A DNA stretch of 5,688 nucleotides from Rubrivivax sp. (GTDB lineage: Bacteria; Pseudomonadota; Gammaproteobacteria; Burkholderiales; Burkholderiaceae_C), in contig JAIXSD010000349.1 of the NCBI GenBank assembly GCA_027484885.1, positions 1 through 5,688 of the forward strand. Reading direction: 5' to 3'. Positions 1 to 5,688 of this stretch are shown here, piece after piece. Every line of letters starts with the position of its first letter. Within the stretch, counting starts at the first letter, position 1. Both the position numbers and the translations under genes were made by a program. The notes under the pieces are model-generated. The model did not search any database and was not told where the DNA came from. It saw nothing but the letters and a program-made list of their open reading frames with translations.

Positions 1-276
1 GCCAAGGCCGGCGAGGGCGCTGCGGTGTCGAACGAGAACGAGGTGGCGCGCAGCGAACTGCCCTTCGAGTTCATGCTCAACGCCCTGCGGCTGCGCGAAG
101 GCGTGGGCCTTCAGTCCTACCTGGAGCGCACCGGCTTGCCGCCTTCCAGCATCGCCCGGGCCATGGAGCAAGGGCGTCAGCGTGGCCTGCTGGAGGCCGA
201 TCCGGCGCGCATCGCAGCGACGGCCAAGGGCTTTGATTTCCTCAGCGACCTGCAATCACTCTTCCTGGCCGACTGA
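1..276 (+). CDS. hemW: HemW-like radical SAM heme chaperone, C-terminal part (5' end outside window)
   Basis: This is the last 91 codons of a frame already open at base 1 and ending with TGA at 274-276. A GTG at 25 is in frame, but the reading continues upstream of it, so I treat it as internal. The visible part matches the C-terminal HemW domain: an LPFEFMLNALRL segment (compare PFEFFMNRFRL in E. coli HemW), a TGLP turn, a helix ending in GLL, and the closing FLSDLQSLFLAD (compare FLNSLLELFLAE). HemW belongs to the coproporphyrinogen III oxidase-like radical SAM family but acts in heme trafficking or insertion, not as the oxygen-independent oxidase HemN. The CxxxCxxC iron-sulfur motif would lie upstream of the window and cannot be checked. 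The gene converges on the EAL-CBS-GGDEF gene with 31 nt between stop codons and looks functionally unrelated to the che block. Confidence 0.87.
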   Translation, partial: AKAGEGAAVSNENEVARSELPFEFMLNALRLREGVGLQSYLERTGLPPSSIARAMEQGRQRGLLEADPARIAATAKGFDFLSDLQSLFLAD

Positions 277-295
277 CTGAGCGTGGTTCGCTCGG
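277..295. terminator. Weak hairpin between convergent stop codons
   Basis: CTGAGCG (277-283) pairs with CGCTCGG (289-295) across a 5-nt loop, giving seven pairs including one G-T. It lies directly after the hemW stop and 12 nt before the stop codon of the opposing gene. Neither strand has a T-run after it, so it is not a canonical intrinsic terminator. It may be a bidirectional, weak or Rho-assisted end. The position supports the call more than the sequence does. Confidence 0.3.
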
Positions 296-307
296 GGCCG
301 CTGGCCT

Positions 308-2188
308 TCACAGCGCCATCACGTAGACGCTCAAAGCCTCATGCTTGGCATGGCGCTTGGCCGTGGCCGCCGCGCTGGCCACGTCTTCGGCTCGGTGCTG
401 GCTGCCGGGGCTGACCCGCACCGCGCCAATGCTGAGCGTGGTGCAGGGGTGGAAGCGCATATCGCCATGGCGGTCTTCGGCCATGATGCCGCCGGCCTGC
501 AAGGCGGCGGCGTCAAACAGATTGCGCGCCAGCTCATTGAAGCCCTGGACGATCTGCTCGCAGCGCTGCTCCCAGTCGGCGCTCTGGAACAGCATCACAA
601 AATCATCACCGCCGACGTGGCCGAGGAAGTCGCGCTGGCTGTCGCAGTGGTTGCTGGCCACACGTGCGACCAGGCGGATCATCTCGTCGCCACGCCAGTA
701 GCCGTATTCATCGTTGAAGGGCTTGAAGTGGTTGAGGTCGGCGTAGGCGGCGACGAACTCGCGCCCGCTGGTCAGCAGCCGGCCGATGTGCTGGCTGATC
801 GGGATATTGCCGGGTAAAAAGGTCAGCGGGTTGGCGTGGCGCGCTGCCTCGATGCGCGCCTCGGTCACCGAGCGCACCAACTGCTCGCCGGTGCCCAGGC
901 CGAGGTAACGGCCCTCGCGCACGATGATGAAGCCCTCGCGCAGATAGCGCTGGTCGGCCGAGGTCAGCACGGTGGTCAGGGCCTCGATGCCGGTGTCGGC
1001 GTTGACGATCAGAGGCGTCGGGTTGGCGAACAGGGTGCAGGCATGGCGGCCGTACAGGTCCATGAAAAAGGGCTTGGCCCAGCGGTTGATGAACTGCGCC
1101 CGGTCGACCAGGGCCACCGGCTCTTGCTGGCTGTTGAGCACGGCGATGGCGTGCAAGTCCTCATGTTCGTTGAAGACGCGGAAGAGCTGCTCGTGCGTGG
1201 TGTCCTCGTGCACGGTCACCGCTTCCATCATCAGGCGCTCGGCGGTGACGCCGTTGCTGGAGGCGCGGCGCAGCTCGGGCAGCACGGCGATCTCGCTGCT
1301 GGCCAGCACCTCGCGGGCGCCGGCCAGGGGCTCGCGTGCGCCGTCGGGCGTGGGGCGGCCGATCAGCCAGCCTTGACCGAAGGCCACGCCGAGGTCACGC
1401 AGCACGCGCAGCTCCTCGGCGTTCTCGATGCCTTCGGCCACCAGCTGGGCGCCAAAGGTTTCGGCCAGCTGCAGCAGCGCGCGGAAGGTCTGCAACTTCT
1501 CGGCATGGGCCGGCAGGTCGTGGGTGAAGTATTTGTCGATCTTGACCACATCGGGCTGGATCTCGGACCACAGGCGCAGCGAGGAGCGGCCGTCACCGAA
1601 ATCGTCCAGCGCGATGCCCACGCCCTTGCGTCGCAGCACGCCGATGGCACGGCGCAAGCCCTCGATATCGGCCACACGCTCATGCTCGGTCAGCTCGATC
1701 ATCAGCTGGCTGGCGCAGATGCCCAGGTCTTCGCAGATGAACAACCGGTCCTGCTCCAGGCCCTGGGCCACGGCGCTGGCCAGGGCCGTGGCGCTCATGT
1801 TCAGCAGCAGGCGGCCGGGCAGCTTGAGCCGGCTCCACTCGGCCATGGCCAGCAGGGCGCAGTGCACCTCCAGCTCGGTGTTCAGGCCCTCGCGCCGACC
1901 GGCGGCAAACAACATATCGGGATATTCGAGCGGGCTGCCGATGGGGCCGCGCACCAGGGCCTCATGGCCGTAGACCAGGCCGCAGTCCAGCTGCACGATG
2001 GGCTGGAAGACCGTGCGCAGCTGGCGTCGGTCCATCAGGCGGCGAACCGTCAGTGGCGGAGCTTCATCACCGGGTCTGGCCCCTGGGGCGATGGGGGATG
2101 TGGGGGAGGAGGAGAGTGCGGCGCTGCTCATAGCGCCATGGTGCCCAGCGCCGATGACAGGGCCGAGAAAAGCAGTCTCCAGCAGCAC
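308..2188 (-). CDS. EAL-CBS-GGDEF cyclic-di-GMP phosphodiesterase with degenerate GGDEF domain
   Basis: A 626-residue cytoplasmic protein with no membrane segment. The EAL domain spans about residues 57-285 and keeps the expected metal and catalytic residues: E76 (EAL), N130, E165 and loop-6 E168 (ELTE), D195-D196 (DDFG), K216 (KID), E252 (AEGIE) and Q272 (GQG). It should hydrolyse c-di-GMP to pGpG. A CBS pair follows at about 318-440; such modules often bind adenine nucleotides, but the ligand here is unknown. The C-terminal GGDEF domain (about 450-620) reads GGDDF at 526-530, so the catalytic Glu is Asp. The I-site Arg is Ser (S517-x-x-D520). Cyclase activity is therefore doubtful, and a GTP-sensing role is possible. 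It is the last gene of the leftward block, 70 nt after cheB. The start is uncertain. The longest form uses GTG at 2188, has no Shine-Dalgarno and abuts a stem-loop. ATG at 2131 (residue 20) is at least as likely. Residues 1-50 are low-complexity and unlikely to matter for function. Confidence 0.9.
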   Translation of the reverse strand: MLLETAFLGPVIGAGHHGAMSSAALSSSPTSPIAPGARPGDEAPPLTVRRLMDRRQLRTVFQPIVQLDCGLVYGHEALVRGPIGSPLEYPDMLFAAGRREGLNTELEVHCALLAMAEWSRLKLPGRLLLNMSATALASAVAQGLEQDRLFICEDLGICASQLMIELTEHERVADIEGLRRAIGVLRRKGVGIALDDFGDGRSSLRLWSEIQPDVVKIDKYFTHDLPAHAEKLQTFRALLQLAETFGAQLVAEGIENAEELRVLRDLGVAFGQGWLIGRPTPDGAREPLAGAREVLASSEIAVLPELRRASSNGVTAERLMMEAVTVHEDTTHEQLFRVFNEHEDLHAIAVLNSQQEPVALVDRAQFINRWAKPFFMDLYGRHACTLFANPTPLIVNADTGIEALTTVLTSADQRYLREGFIIVREGRYLGLGTGEQLVRSVTEARIEAARHANPLTFLPGNIPISQHIGRLLTSGREFVAAYADLNHFKPFNDEYGYWRGDEMIRLVARVASNHCDSQRDFLGHVGGDDFVMLFQSADWEQRCEQIVQGFNELARNLFDAAALQAGGIMAEDRHGDMRFHPCTTLSIGAVRVSPGSQHRAEDVASAAATAKRHAKHEALSVYVMAL

Positions 2189-2190
2189 AA

Positions 2191-2230
2191 AGGCCGCATC
2201 AGCGTGAGCTATTGCTCGGCTGTGCGGCCT
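2191..2230 (-). terminator. Stem-loop in cheB to EAL-gene gap (attenuator or leaky terminator)
   Basis: Arms AGGCCGCA (2191-2198) and TGCGGCCT (2223-2230) pair perfectly over 8 bp. Inside, CAGC (2200-2203) pairs with GCTG (2219-2222), and GAGC (2206-2209) with GCTC (2214-2217), closing a TATT loop. That makes 16 pairs in 40 nt with one bulge and one small internal loop. On the - strand the hairpin is followed by only three T residues and then GTG, the most upstream possible start of the next gene. It could be a leaky terminator that lowers expression of the EAL gene relative to cheB, an RNA-processing or stabilising structure, or a translational block. The short T-tract argues against an efficient intrinsic terminator. 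Confidence 0.42.
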
Positions 2231-2258
2231 CGGGGTGGGTGTGTTCTGGCGCGGGTGC

Positions 2259-3377
2259 TTACACGCGGTTGAGTGACATGCCCGAGGTGCTGCGCAGGCG
2301 CTCGATCAGGCGCGGTGCGATCTGGTTCAGCGGCAGCACTTCGTCGGCCGCGCCGGCATTGATGGCCTCGCGCGGCATGCCGAAGACCACGCAGGTGGCC
2401 TCGTCCTGCACGAAGTTGTAGGCGCCAGCGTCCTTCATCACCTTCATGGCTTTGGCGCCATCGGCGCCCATGCCAGTCAGCATGATGCCCAGGGCGTTCG
2501 GGCCCACGACGCGCGCCGCTGAATGGAACAGCACCTCGACCGAGGGCTTGTGGCGGTTCACCGGTTCGCCGTCCTGCACGCGGGCGATGTAGTTGGCGCC
2601 CGAGCGCTCGACGCTCAGATGCAGGCCGCCGGGGGCGATGTAGCCGTGGCCCGGCAAGATGCGCTCGCCATCGCTGGCTTCCTTGATGCGGATGCGGCAC
2701 AGGCCGTCCAGGCGCGCGGCGTAGCTCTTGGTGAAGCCGGGCGGCATGTGCTGGGTGATGACCACGGCCGGGCAGTCGGCCGGCAGATTGACCAGCACAT
2801 CCTTGGTCGCCTCGGTGCCGCCAGTGGAGGCGCCGATGAAGATGATTTTCTCGGTCGACAGCCGACCGAGGCTGGCCATGGTGACCGGCTTGGCCGGTGC
2901 CGCCGGTGGGTGGCCGGCATGGGCGGCCGCGCCGGTCGCGCCTGAGGCGGGCAGGGCGGCGTGGCTGCGGCGGATGTGGGCCTTGGCGGCGATGCGGATC
3001 TTGTCGGTGATGTCATCGGCCAGCAGGCGGATGCCATCGGCCACGCCGATCTTGGGCTTGGCGACGAAATCGACCGCGCCCAGTTCCAGGGCCTTGAGCG
3101 TGACTTCGGCGCCGCGCTCGGTCAGGGTGGACACCATCACCACGGGCATGGGGCGCAGGCGCATCAGGCGGGACAGGAAGTCCAGGCCGTCCATGCGGGG
3201 CATTTCGATGTCCAGGGTGATCACGTCCGGGTTCAGCGAGCGGATCATTTCGCGGGCGAGCAGCGGGTCGGCGGCGGCGCCAATGCAGACCATATCGGGC
3301 TGGCGGTTGATGATCTCGCTCAGGATGCTGCGCACCAGAGCCGAGTCGTCGACCACCACCACAGTTGTCTTGGCCAT
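2259..3377 (-). CDS. cheB: Chemotaxis response regulator, protein-glutamate methylesterase/glutamine deamidase CheB
   Basis: 372 residues, a typical CheB length. An N-terminal receiver domain (about 4-125) has acidic pocket D10-D11, phosphoacceptor D56 in [10 protein letters not shown], switch S83/T84 and K107 in KPK. An Ala/Pro/His-rich linker (about 138-168) joins it to the methylesterase domain (about 176-365). The catalytic triad is visible as S184 (GASTGG), H210 (QHMPPGF) and D306 (MGADG). The enzyme hydrolyses receptor glutamyl methyl esters and can deamidate receptor glutamines. In this family it is activated by CheA phosphorylation, giving the feedback arm of adaptation. ATG at 3377 is chosen because a strong Shine-Dalgarno lies just upstream and the receiver domain begins at once. 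It sits 27 nt after cheD, so co-transcription is very likely. All key residues are present and nothing looks broken. Confidence 0.97.
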   Translation of the reverse strand: MAKTTVVVVDDSALVRSILSEIINRQPDMVCIGAAADPLLAREMIRSLNPDVITLDIEMPRMDGLDFLSRLMRLRPMPVVMVSTLTERGAEVTLKALELGAVDFVAKPKIGVADGIRLLADDITDKIRIAAKAHIRRSHAALPASGATGAAAHAGHPPAAPAKPVTMASLGRLSTEKIIFIGASTGGTEATKDVLVNLPADCPAVVITQHMPPGFTKSYAARLDGLCRIRIKEASDGERILPGHGYIAPGGLHLSVERSGANYIARVQDGEPVNRHKPSVEVLFHSAARVVGPNALGIMLTGMGADGAKAMKVMKDAGAYNFVQDEATCVVFGMPREAINAGAADEVLPLNQIAPRLIERLRSTSGMSLNRV

Positions 3378-3386
3378 GTCTTACTT

Positions 3387-3393
3387 CTCCTCT
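3387..3393 (-). promoter_or_regulatory. Strong Shine-Dalgarno of cheB
   Basis: On the - strand the sequence reads AGAGGAG, ending 9 nt before the ATG at 3377. It fixes the cheB start. It is the only clear Shine-Dalgarno I find ahead of any gene in the leftward block; cheR, cheD and the EAL gene have none at their first candidate starts. Confidence 0.8.
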
Positions 3394-3404
3394 TGGGGGC
3401 GGGC

Positions 3405-4079
3405 TCAGAACAGATCCACAGAACCGCCGCTGGCCACCACGGGCTGGGCTTTCTGGGCTGCGGTGCGGTCCTGTTGCACCAGGGCATCGGTGTTGGTGGG
3501 TGCGAGGCGCTTGACCATGGCCTTGCCGCTGAAGGGCAGGAAGCACACCTTGCGGGGGTAGATGTCCATCACGTCCTTGGAGACGATGGGGATGCGTTCG
3601 AGCTTGAGGAAGTCGATCACGAAGTTGGTATTGCGCTCGCCGACATTGATGGTGTTCATGCCGGCAATCACGGCGCCACCGCCGAAGATCTTGGCTTCCA
3701 TGCGGCCTTTGGAGGCGCCACGCTTCATCATCTCGTTGATCAAGAGTTCCATGGCGTAGGAACCGTAGCGGCCGGAGTCGCCGCTGCCCTCGGGCAGCAT
3801 GAAGTGGTTCATGCCGCCAATTTGCGCGTGGCGGTCCCAGAGGCAGGCGGCAATGCAGGAGCCCAGGGTCGTCATGACCAGCAGGTCCTCGTTGTCCACG
3901 AAGTATTCGCCGGGCAGGATCTTGACCGCCGCATTCTTGAAATGGGCGTCGTAGAAGAAGAACGATGCTTCACCAGGCTTGCGCGGCATGGCCTTGAGTT
4001 GCGCAACGCGGGCCGCTCCCGCGCCGCTGGTGAACATCGAGCCGGTGCCTGCACCGGAAGTGGGCGGGGTGGTGCTCAT
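3405..4079 (-). CDS. cheD: Chemoreceptor glutamine deamidase CheD
   Basis: 224 residues from the ATG at 4079. The CheD core runs from about residue 40 to 195. Catalytic C75 lies in TTLGSC and H92 in GGMNHFMLP. Their 17-residue spacing equals that of Thermotoga maritima CheD (C27/H44). T70/T71 lie where the third active-site residue is expected. Other family signatures are KILPGEYFV, the IFGGGA loop and RKVCFLPFSGK. CheD deamidates specific receptor glutamines to glutamates and in some bacteria partners with the CheC phosphatase; no cheC is seen here. The first 35 or so residues are Gly/Ala/Ser/Thr-rich and poorly family-like. ATG at 4037 (M15) or 3989 (M31) are alternative starts, and no candidate has a good Shine-Dalgarno. 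A sigma-28-like promoter ends just before the ATG at 4079, so this form may be translated from a leaderless mRNA. The C-terminus is a flexible Gln/Ala-rich tail ending in SVDLF. It lies between cheR (53-nt gap) and cheB (27-nt gap). Confidence 0.95.
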   Translation of the reverse strand: MSTTPPTSGAGTGSMFTSGAGAARVAQLKAMPRKPGEASFFFYDAHFKNAAVKILPGEYFVDNEDLLVMTTLGSCIAACLWDRHAQIGGMNHFMLPEGSGDSGRYGSYAMELLINEMMKRGASKGRMEAKIFGGGAVIAGMNTINVGERNTNFVIDFLKLERIPIVSKDVMDIYPRKVCFLPFSGKAMVKRLAPTNTDALVQQDRTAAQKAQPVVASGGSVDLF

Positions 4080-4085
4080 GTTTTT

Positions 4086-4112
4086 TTATCGGTCGCTGGA
4101 CTGTGAACTTGA
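4086..4112 (-). promoter_or_regulatory. Candidate sigma-28 (FliA) promoter for cheD-cheB
   Basis: On the - strand, TCAAGTTC (4112-4105) and ACCGATAA (4093-4086) are separated by exactly 11 nt. The flagellar sigma-28 consensus is TAAAGTTT-N11-GCCGATAA, so 6 of 8 and 7 of 8 positions match with ideal spacing. It sits in the 53-nt cheR-cheD gap. The predicted transcription start is about 6-7 nt past the -10 box, at or next to the A of the cheD ATG (4079). Chemotaxis genes are classic FliA targets in proteobacteria, which fits. It is unproven and would act as an internal promoter for cheD, cheB and perhaps the EAL gene. Confidence 0.55.
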
Positions 4113-4132
4113 GGAATGCGTCGGAGCCAGGC

Positions 4133-4984
4133 TCAGACGCGCTCGTAAATCGTCTTGCCGCGAAGGCGGAACAGGTCGCGCGAATCGGTGAAGTTCTCCG
4201 AATGGCCGACGAAGAGCAGGCCATGCGGGCGCATCACACGGTGGATGCGCTCCAGCACCTTGCGCTGGGTCGGCGGGTCGAAATAAATCATCACATTGCG
4301 GCAGAACACGATGTGGAAGGGCTCGCCCAGCGACCACTGCGTGTCCATCAGATTGAGCGACTTGAAATCGATCCAGCGCTGCAGCTCGGGCTTGACGCGG
4401 ATGCGCCCGGAGTTGCCACCGGTGCCGCGCATGAAGAAATTCTTCAGCCGGGTTTGGTCCAGGCCGCGGGCATCGGCGTTGTAGACACCGCGGCGCGCCG
4501 TGTTCAGTACATTGGTGTCGATGTCGCTGGCGGTGATCTGCACCTGGGCACTGCTGCCCAGCGCTTCGCTGCAGGTGATGGCGATGGAGTAGGGCTCCTC
4601 GCCCGTGGACGCTGCGCAACACCAGATGCGCACCGGCTTGCCGGCCAGCGGCTTCAGGTCTTCGGTCAGGGCGTGGAAGTGATGCTCTTCGCGGAAGAAG
4701 GAGGTCAGGTTGGTGGTCAGGCAGTTGACGAACTCCTGCCACTCCTGCGTGCCCTCTACCCCGGTGGCATGTTCCAGCCATTGCAGGTAGGCGGCGAAAG
4801 ACTTGTGGCCGGTCTCACGCAGGCGGCGTGAGAGGCGGCTGTAGACCATGGCGTGCTTGCCATCGTGCAGGCTGATGCCTGCGTGCTTGTAGATCAGTTC
4901 CCGAACCCGGTCGAAATCCGCCCGGCTGAAGCTGAATTCATGGTCGATGGCTTCGGCGCCTGGTGCACTTGGAACAGCTGGCAT
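4133..4984 (-). CDS. cheR: Chemoreceptor glutamate O-methyltransferase CheR
   Basis: 283 residues, close to the usual CheR length. The N-terminal helical domain (about 16-75) starts with FSFSRADFDRVRELIYKHAGI. The SAM-dependent methyltransferase domain follows: TNLTSFFRE with R98, ASTGEEPYS with E129, SDID with D154, FCRNVMIYFD with R229 and Y234, and LFVGHSENF. R98, E129 and D154 fall at the same numbers as in Salmonella CheR. It transfers methyl groups from SAM to receptor glutamates, opposing CheB. The beta-subdomain loop (FMRGTGGNSGRIRV, 184-197) closely resembles Salmonella FMRGTGPHEGLVRV, suggesting the type that docks on a receptor C-terminal pentapeptide (inference). It is the first gene of the leftward block. 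ATG at 4984 is the most upstream usable start; no Shine-Dalgarno precedes it, but later ATGs would cut into the domain. Confidence 0.97.
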   Translation of the reverse strand: MPAVPSAPGAEAIDHEFSFSRADFDRVRELIYKHAGISLHDGKHAMVYSRLSRRLRETGHKSFAAYLQWLEHATGVEGTQEWQEFVNCLTTNLTSFFREEHHFHALTEDLKPLAGKPVRIWCCAASTGEEPYSIAITCSEALGSSAQVQITASDIDTNVLNTARRGVYNADARGLDQTRLKNFFMRGTGGNSGRIRVKPELQRWIDFKSLNLMDTQWSLGEPFHIVFCRNVMIYFDPPTQRKVLERIHRVMRPHGLLFVGHSENFTDSRDLFRLRGKTIYERV

Positions 4985-5176
4985 AAGGTGAGCTCGGTTA
5001 TGTCCCGGCTGCTGGCGCAGTCCAGGCTTTGATTTTGCGTCGTCTTGCAGTCTGGCGGTTCAAGCCTGTCCAGCATAGGCCAAACAAAGCCGCCAACAGG
5101 GGCCAGATCGCCAATTGAGCACGAAAACCCACTGCTAGACTGGCTGCGCACTTGCCCCTCCCCCCTGCACACCATC
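4985..5176. promoter_or_regulatory. Divergent intergenic region between cheR and the GGDEF gene
   Basis: These 192 nt are less GC-rich in places than the flanking genes and hold no convincing gene. They must carry the 5' control of cheR (leftward) and probably of the GGDEF gene (rightward). Weak rightward boxes are TTGAGC (5115-5120) and TAGACT (5136-5141) with a 15-nt spacer, shorter than ideal. Leftward I see a TATGCT-like -10 (5077-5072) with no matching -35. No sigma-28 or sigma-54 box with correct spacing was found. Nested inverted repeats occupy 5053-5100: TGGCGG (5053-5058) with CCGCCA (5090-5095), and GCCT (5064-5067) with AGGC (5077-5080). The promoter assignments are tentative; only the divergent layout is certain. 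Confidence 0.5.
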
Positions 5177-5688
5177 TTGGATTCCTCAAGCCCCACACCC
5201 GCTTTGCTGGATGCCCGACGCCTGCGGCTGGACCTGGCCCTGCAGCTGCTGCAGCAGGCCGGCGCCTTGCTGCCCGAGGCCGAGCCCTACAGCGAGGCGT
5301 GGCTGCAAGGCATCATGGACGCGCTGTGCGACTTGTCCAGCAAGGACGCCTTGACCGGTTTGGTCAACCGCCGCAGCTTCGAGATGGCCCTGGCCCGCGA
5401 GGTGGATCGCGTGGCGCGCTCGGGGGAGCCGGCCTTGCTGCTTGTGCTGGATATCGACCATTTCAAAGCGGTCAACGACACCTACGGCCATGCGGCCGGT
5501 GACCTGGTGATCCAAGCGGTCGCTGGGGCGCTGAATCAGGTGGTTCGGCCCATGGACACGGTCGCCCGGGTGGGCGGCGAAGAATTTGCCATCGTGCTGC
5601 CCAAGTGCGCAGCCGGTTTTGGCGCCACCGTGGCCGAGCGCCTGCGCGAGCGGGTGGCCGAGCTGCGGATCGAAATTGCGTCCGGCCA
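5177..5688 (+). CDS. GGDEF-domain diguanylate cyclase, N-terminal part (3' end outside window)
   Basis: The frame runs without a stop to the right edge: 170 full codons from TTG at 5177. An N-terminal helical segment (about 9-55, Leu/Gln/Ala-rich, possibly coiled coil) leads into the GGDEF domain at SSKDALTGLVNRRSF (54-68). Substrate and metal residues are D92 in LDIDHFK, N100, D101 and the YGHAAGD loop. The active site is GGEEF at 133-137, with an intact RxxD I-site (R124-P-M-D127) placed normally before it. This should be an active, product-inhibited cyclase making c-di-GMP from two GTP. No receiver, PAS or membrane segment is seen, so the input is unknown. There is no in-frame ATG or GTG near the start. 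TTG 5177 keeps the helical segment, but no Shine-Dalgarno precedes it. ATG 5315 (residue 47) has a weak AAGG upstream and would leave only the catalytic domain. It is transcribed away from cheR. Confidence 0.88.
   Translation, partial: MDSSSPTPALLDARRLRLDLALQLLQQAGALLPEAEPYSEAWLQGIMDALCDLSSKDALTGLVNRRSFEMALAREVDRVARSGEPALLLVLDIDHFKAVNDTYGHAAGDLVIQAVAGALNQVVRPMDTVARVGGEEFAIVLPKCAAGFGATVAERLRERVAELRIEIASG

Noticed and set aside
836..2272. A 478-codon open frame on the + strand opposite the EAL-CBS-GGDEF gene.
   Set aside because: It is the mirror of a high-GC gene: the translation is rich in Gly, Ala, His, Gln and Leu with no recognisable domain, while the opposite strand has clear EAL, CBS and GGDEF motifs.
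4080..4087. A AAAAAAC heptamer (- strand), a classic -1 frameshift slippery sequence.
   Set aside because: It lies in the untranslated cheR-cheD gap just before the cheD ATG and not inside a reading frame, so frameshifting is not relevant. It is better explained as the region downstream of the sigma-28-like -10 box.
2961..4106. A 381-codon open frame on the + strand across cheB and cheD.
   Set aside because: Same mirror effect. It is His/Gly/Val-rich, spans two real genes and their gap, and has no domain signature.
5072..5120. Sigma-54-like GG...GC pattern on the - strand upstream of cheR.
   Set aside because: The spacing between the GG and GC elements is 9 nt instead of the required 10 and the flanking bases fit poorly.
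4894..5196. A 100-codon - strand frame covering the divergent gap and the start of cheR.
   Set aside because: It overlaps the conserved start of CheR in another frame, has no recognisable motif, and its translation looks like random sequence. A leader peptide cannot be fully excluded but nothing supports it.
5152..5515. Open frames of 116 codons (+) and 109 codons (-) over the right-end gene.
   Set aside because: Both are out of frame with the GGEEF-encoding frame, which is open to the window edge and carries all the conserved residues.
1..5688. Search for CRISPR arrays, tRNAs, IS ends, toxin-antitoxin or defence genes.
   Set aside because: No direct-repeat arrays, cloverleaf-like segments, transposase motifs or known defence domains were seen. 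The window is chemotaxis and c-di-GMP signalling plus the end of a heme gene.

Overview
The window is high-GC, densely coding bacterial chromosome. Protein similarity and the gene order cheR-cheD-cheB suggest a flagellated betaproteobacterium, most likely of the order Burkholderiales. That placement is an inference from recalled family resemblance, not a search.

Layout from left to right: (1) the 3' end of hemW on the + strand (1-276), cut by the window edge; (2) a 31-nt gap between converging stop codons with a small hairpin; (3) a leftward block of four genes on the - strand, read from right to left: cheR (4984-4133), cheD (4079-3405), cheB (3377-2259) and an EAL-CBS-GGDEF cyclic-di-GMP protein (2188-308, start uncertain); (4) a 192-nt divergent intergenic region; (5) a rightward GGDEF diguanylate cyclase that starts near 5177 and runs off the right edge. 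Its frame has no stop codon in the window.

CheR methylates chemoreceptor glutamates. CheB demethylates and deamidates them once phosphorylated by CheA. CheD deamidates receptor glutamines. The three genes therefore form the receptor adaptation module of a chemotaxis pathway. No cheA, cheW, cheY or receptor gene lies in the window. The fourth gene of the block has a complete-looking EAL phosphodiesterase site and a degenerate GGDEF domain (GGDDF, no I-site). The divergent gene has a canonical GGEEF site and an intact RxxD inhibitory site. A probable c-di-GMP maker and a probable c-di-GMP breaker thus bracket the adaptation genes, which suggests a link between chemotaxis or swimming and second-messenger control.

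The main non-coding signals are: a near-consensus sigma-28 (FliA) promoter in the cheR-cheD gap, whose predicted start site falls on or next to the cheD ATG; a long imperfect stem-loop between cheB and the EAL gene; and nested inverted repeats in the divergent region. I see no mobile elements, CRISPR arrays, tRNA or rRNA genes. The window mostly holds known families. The unusual parts are the arrangement and the regulatory signals, not a new protein system.
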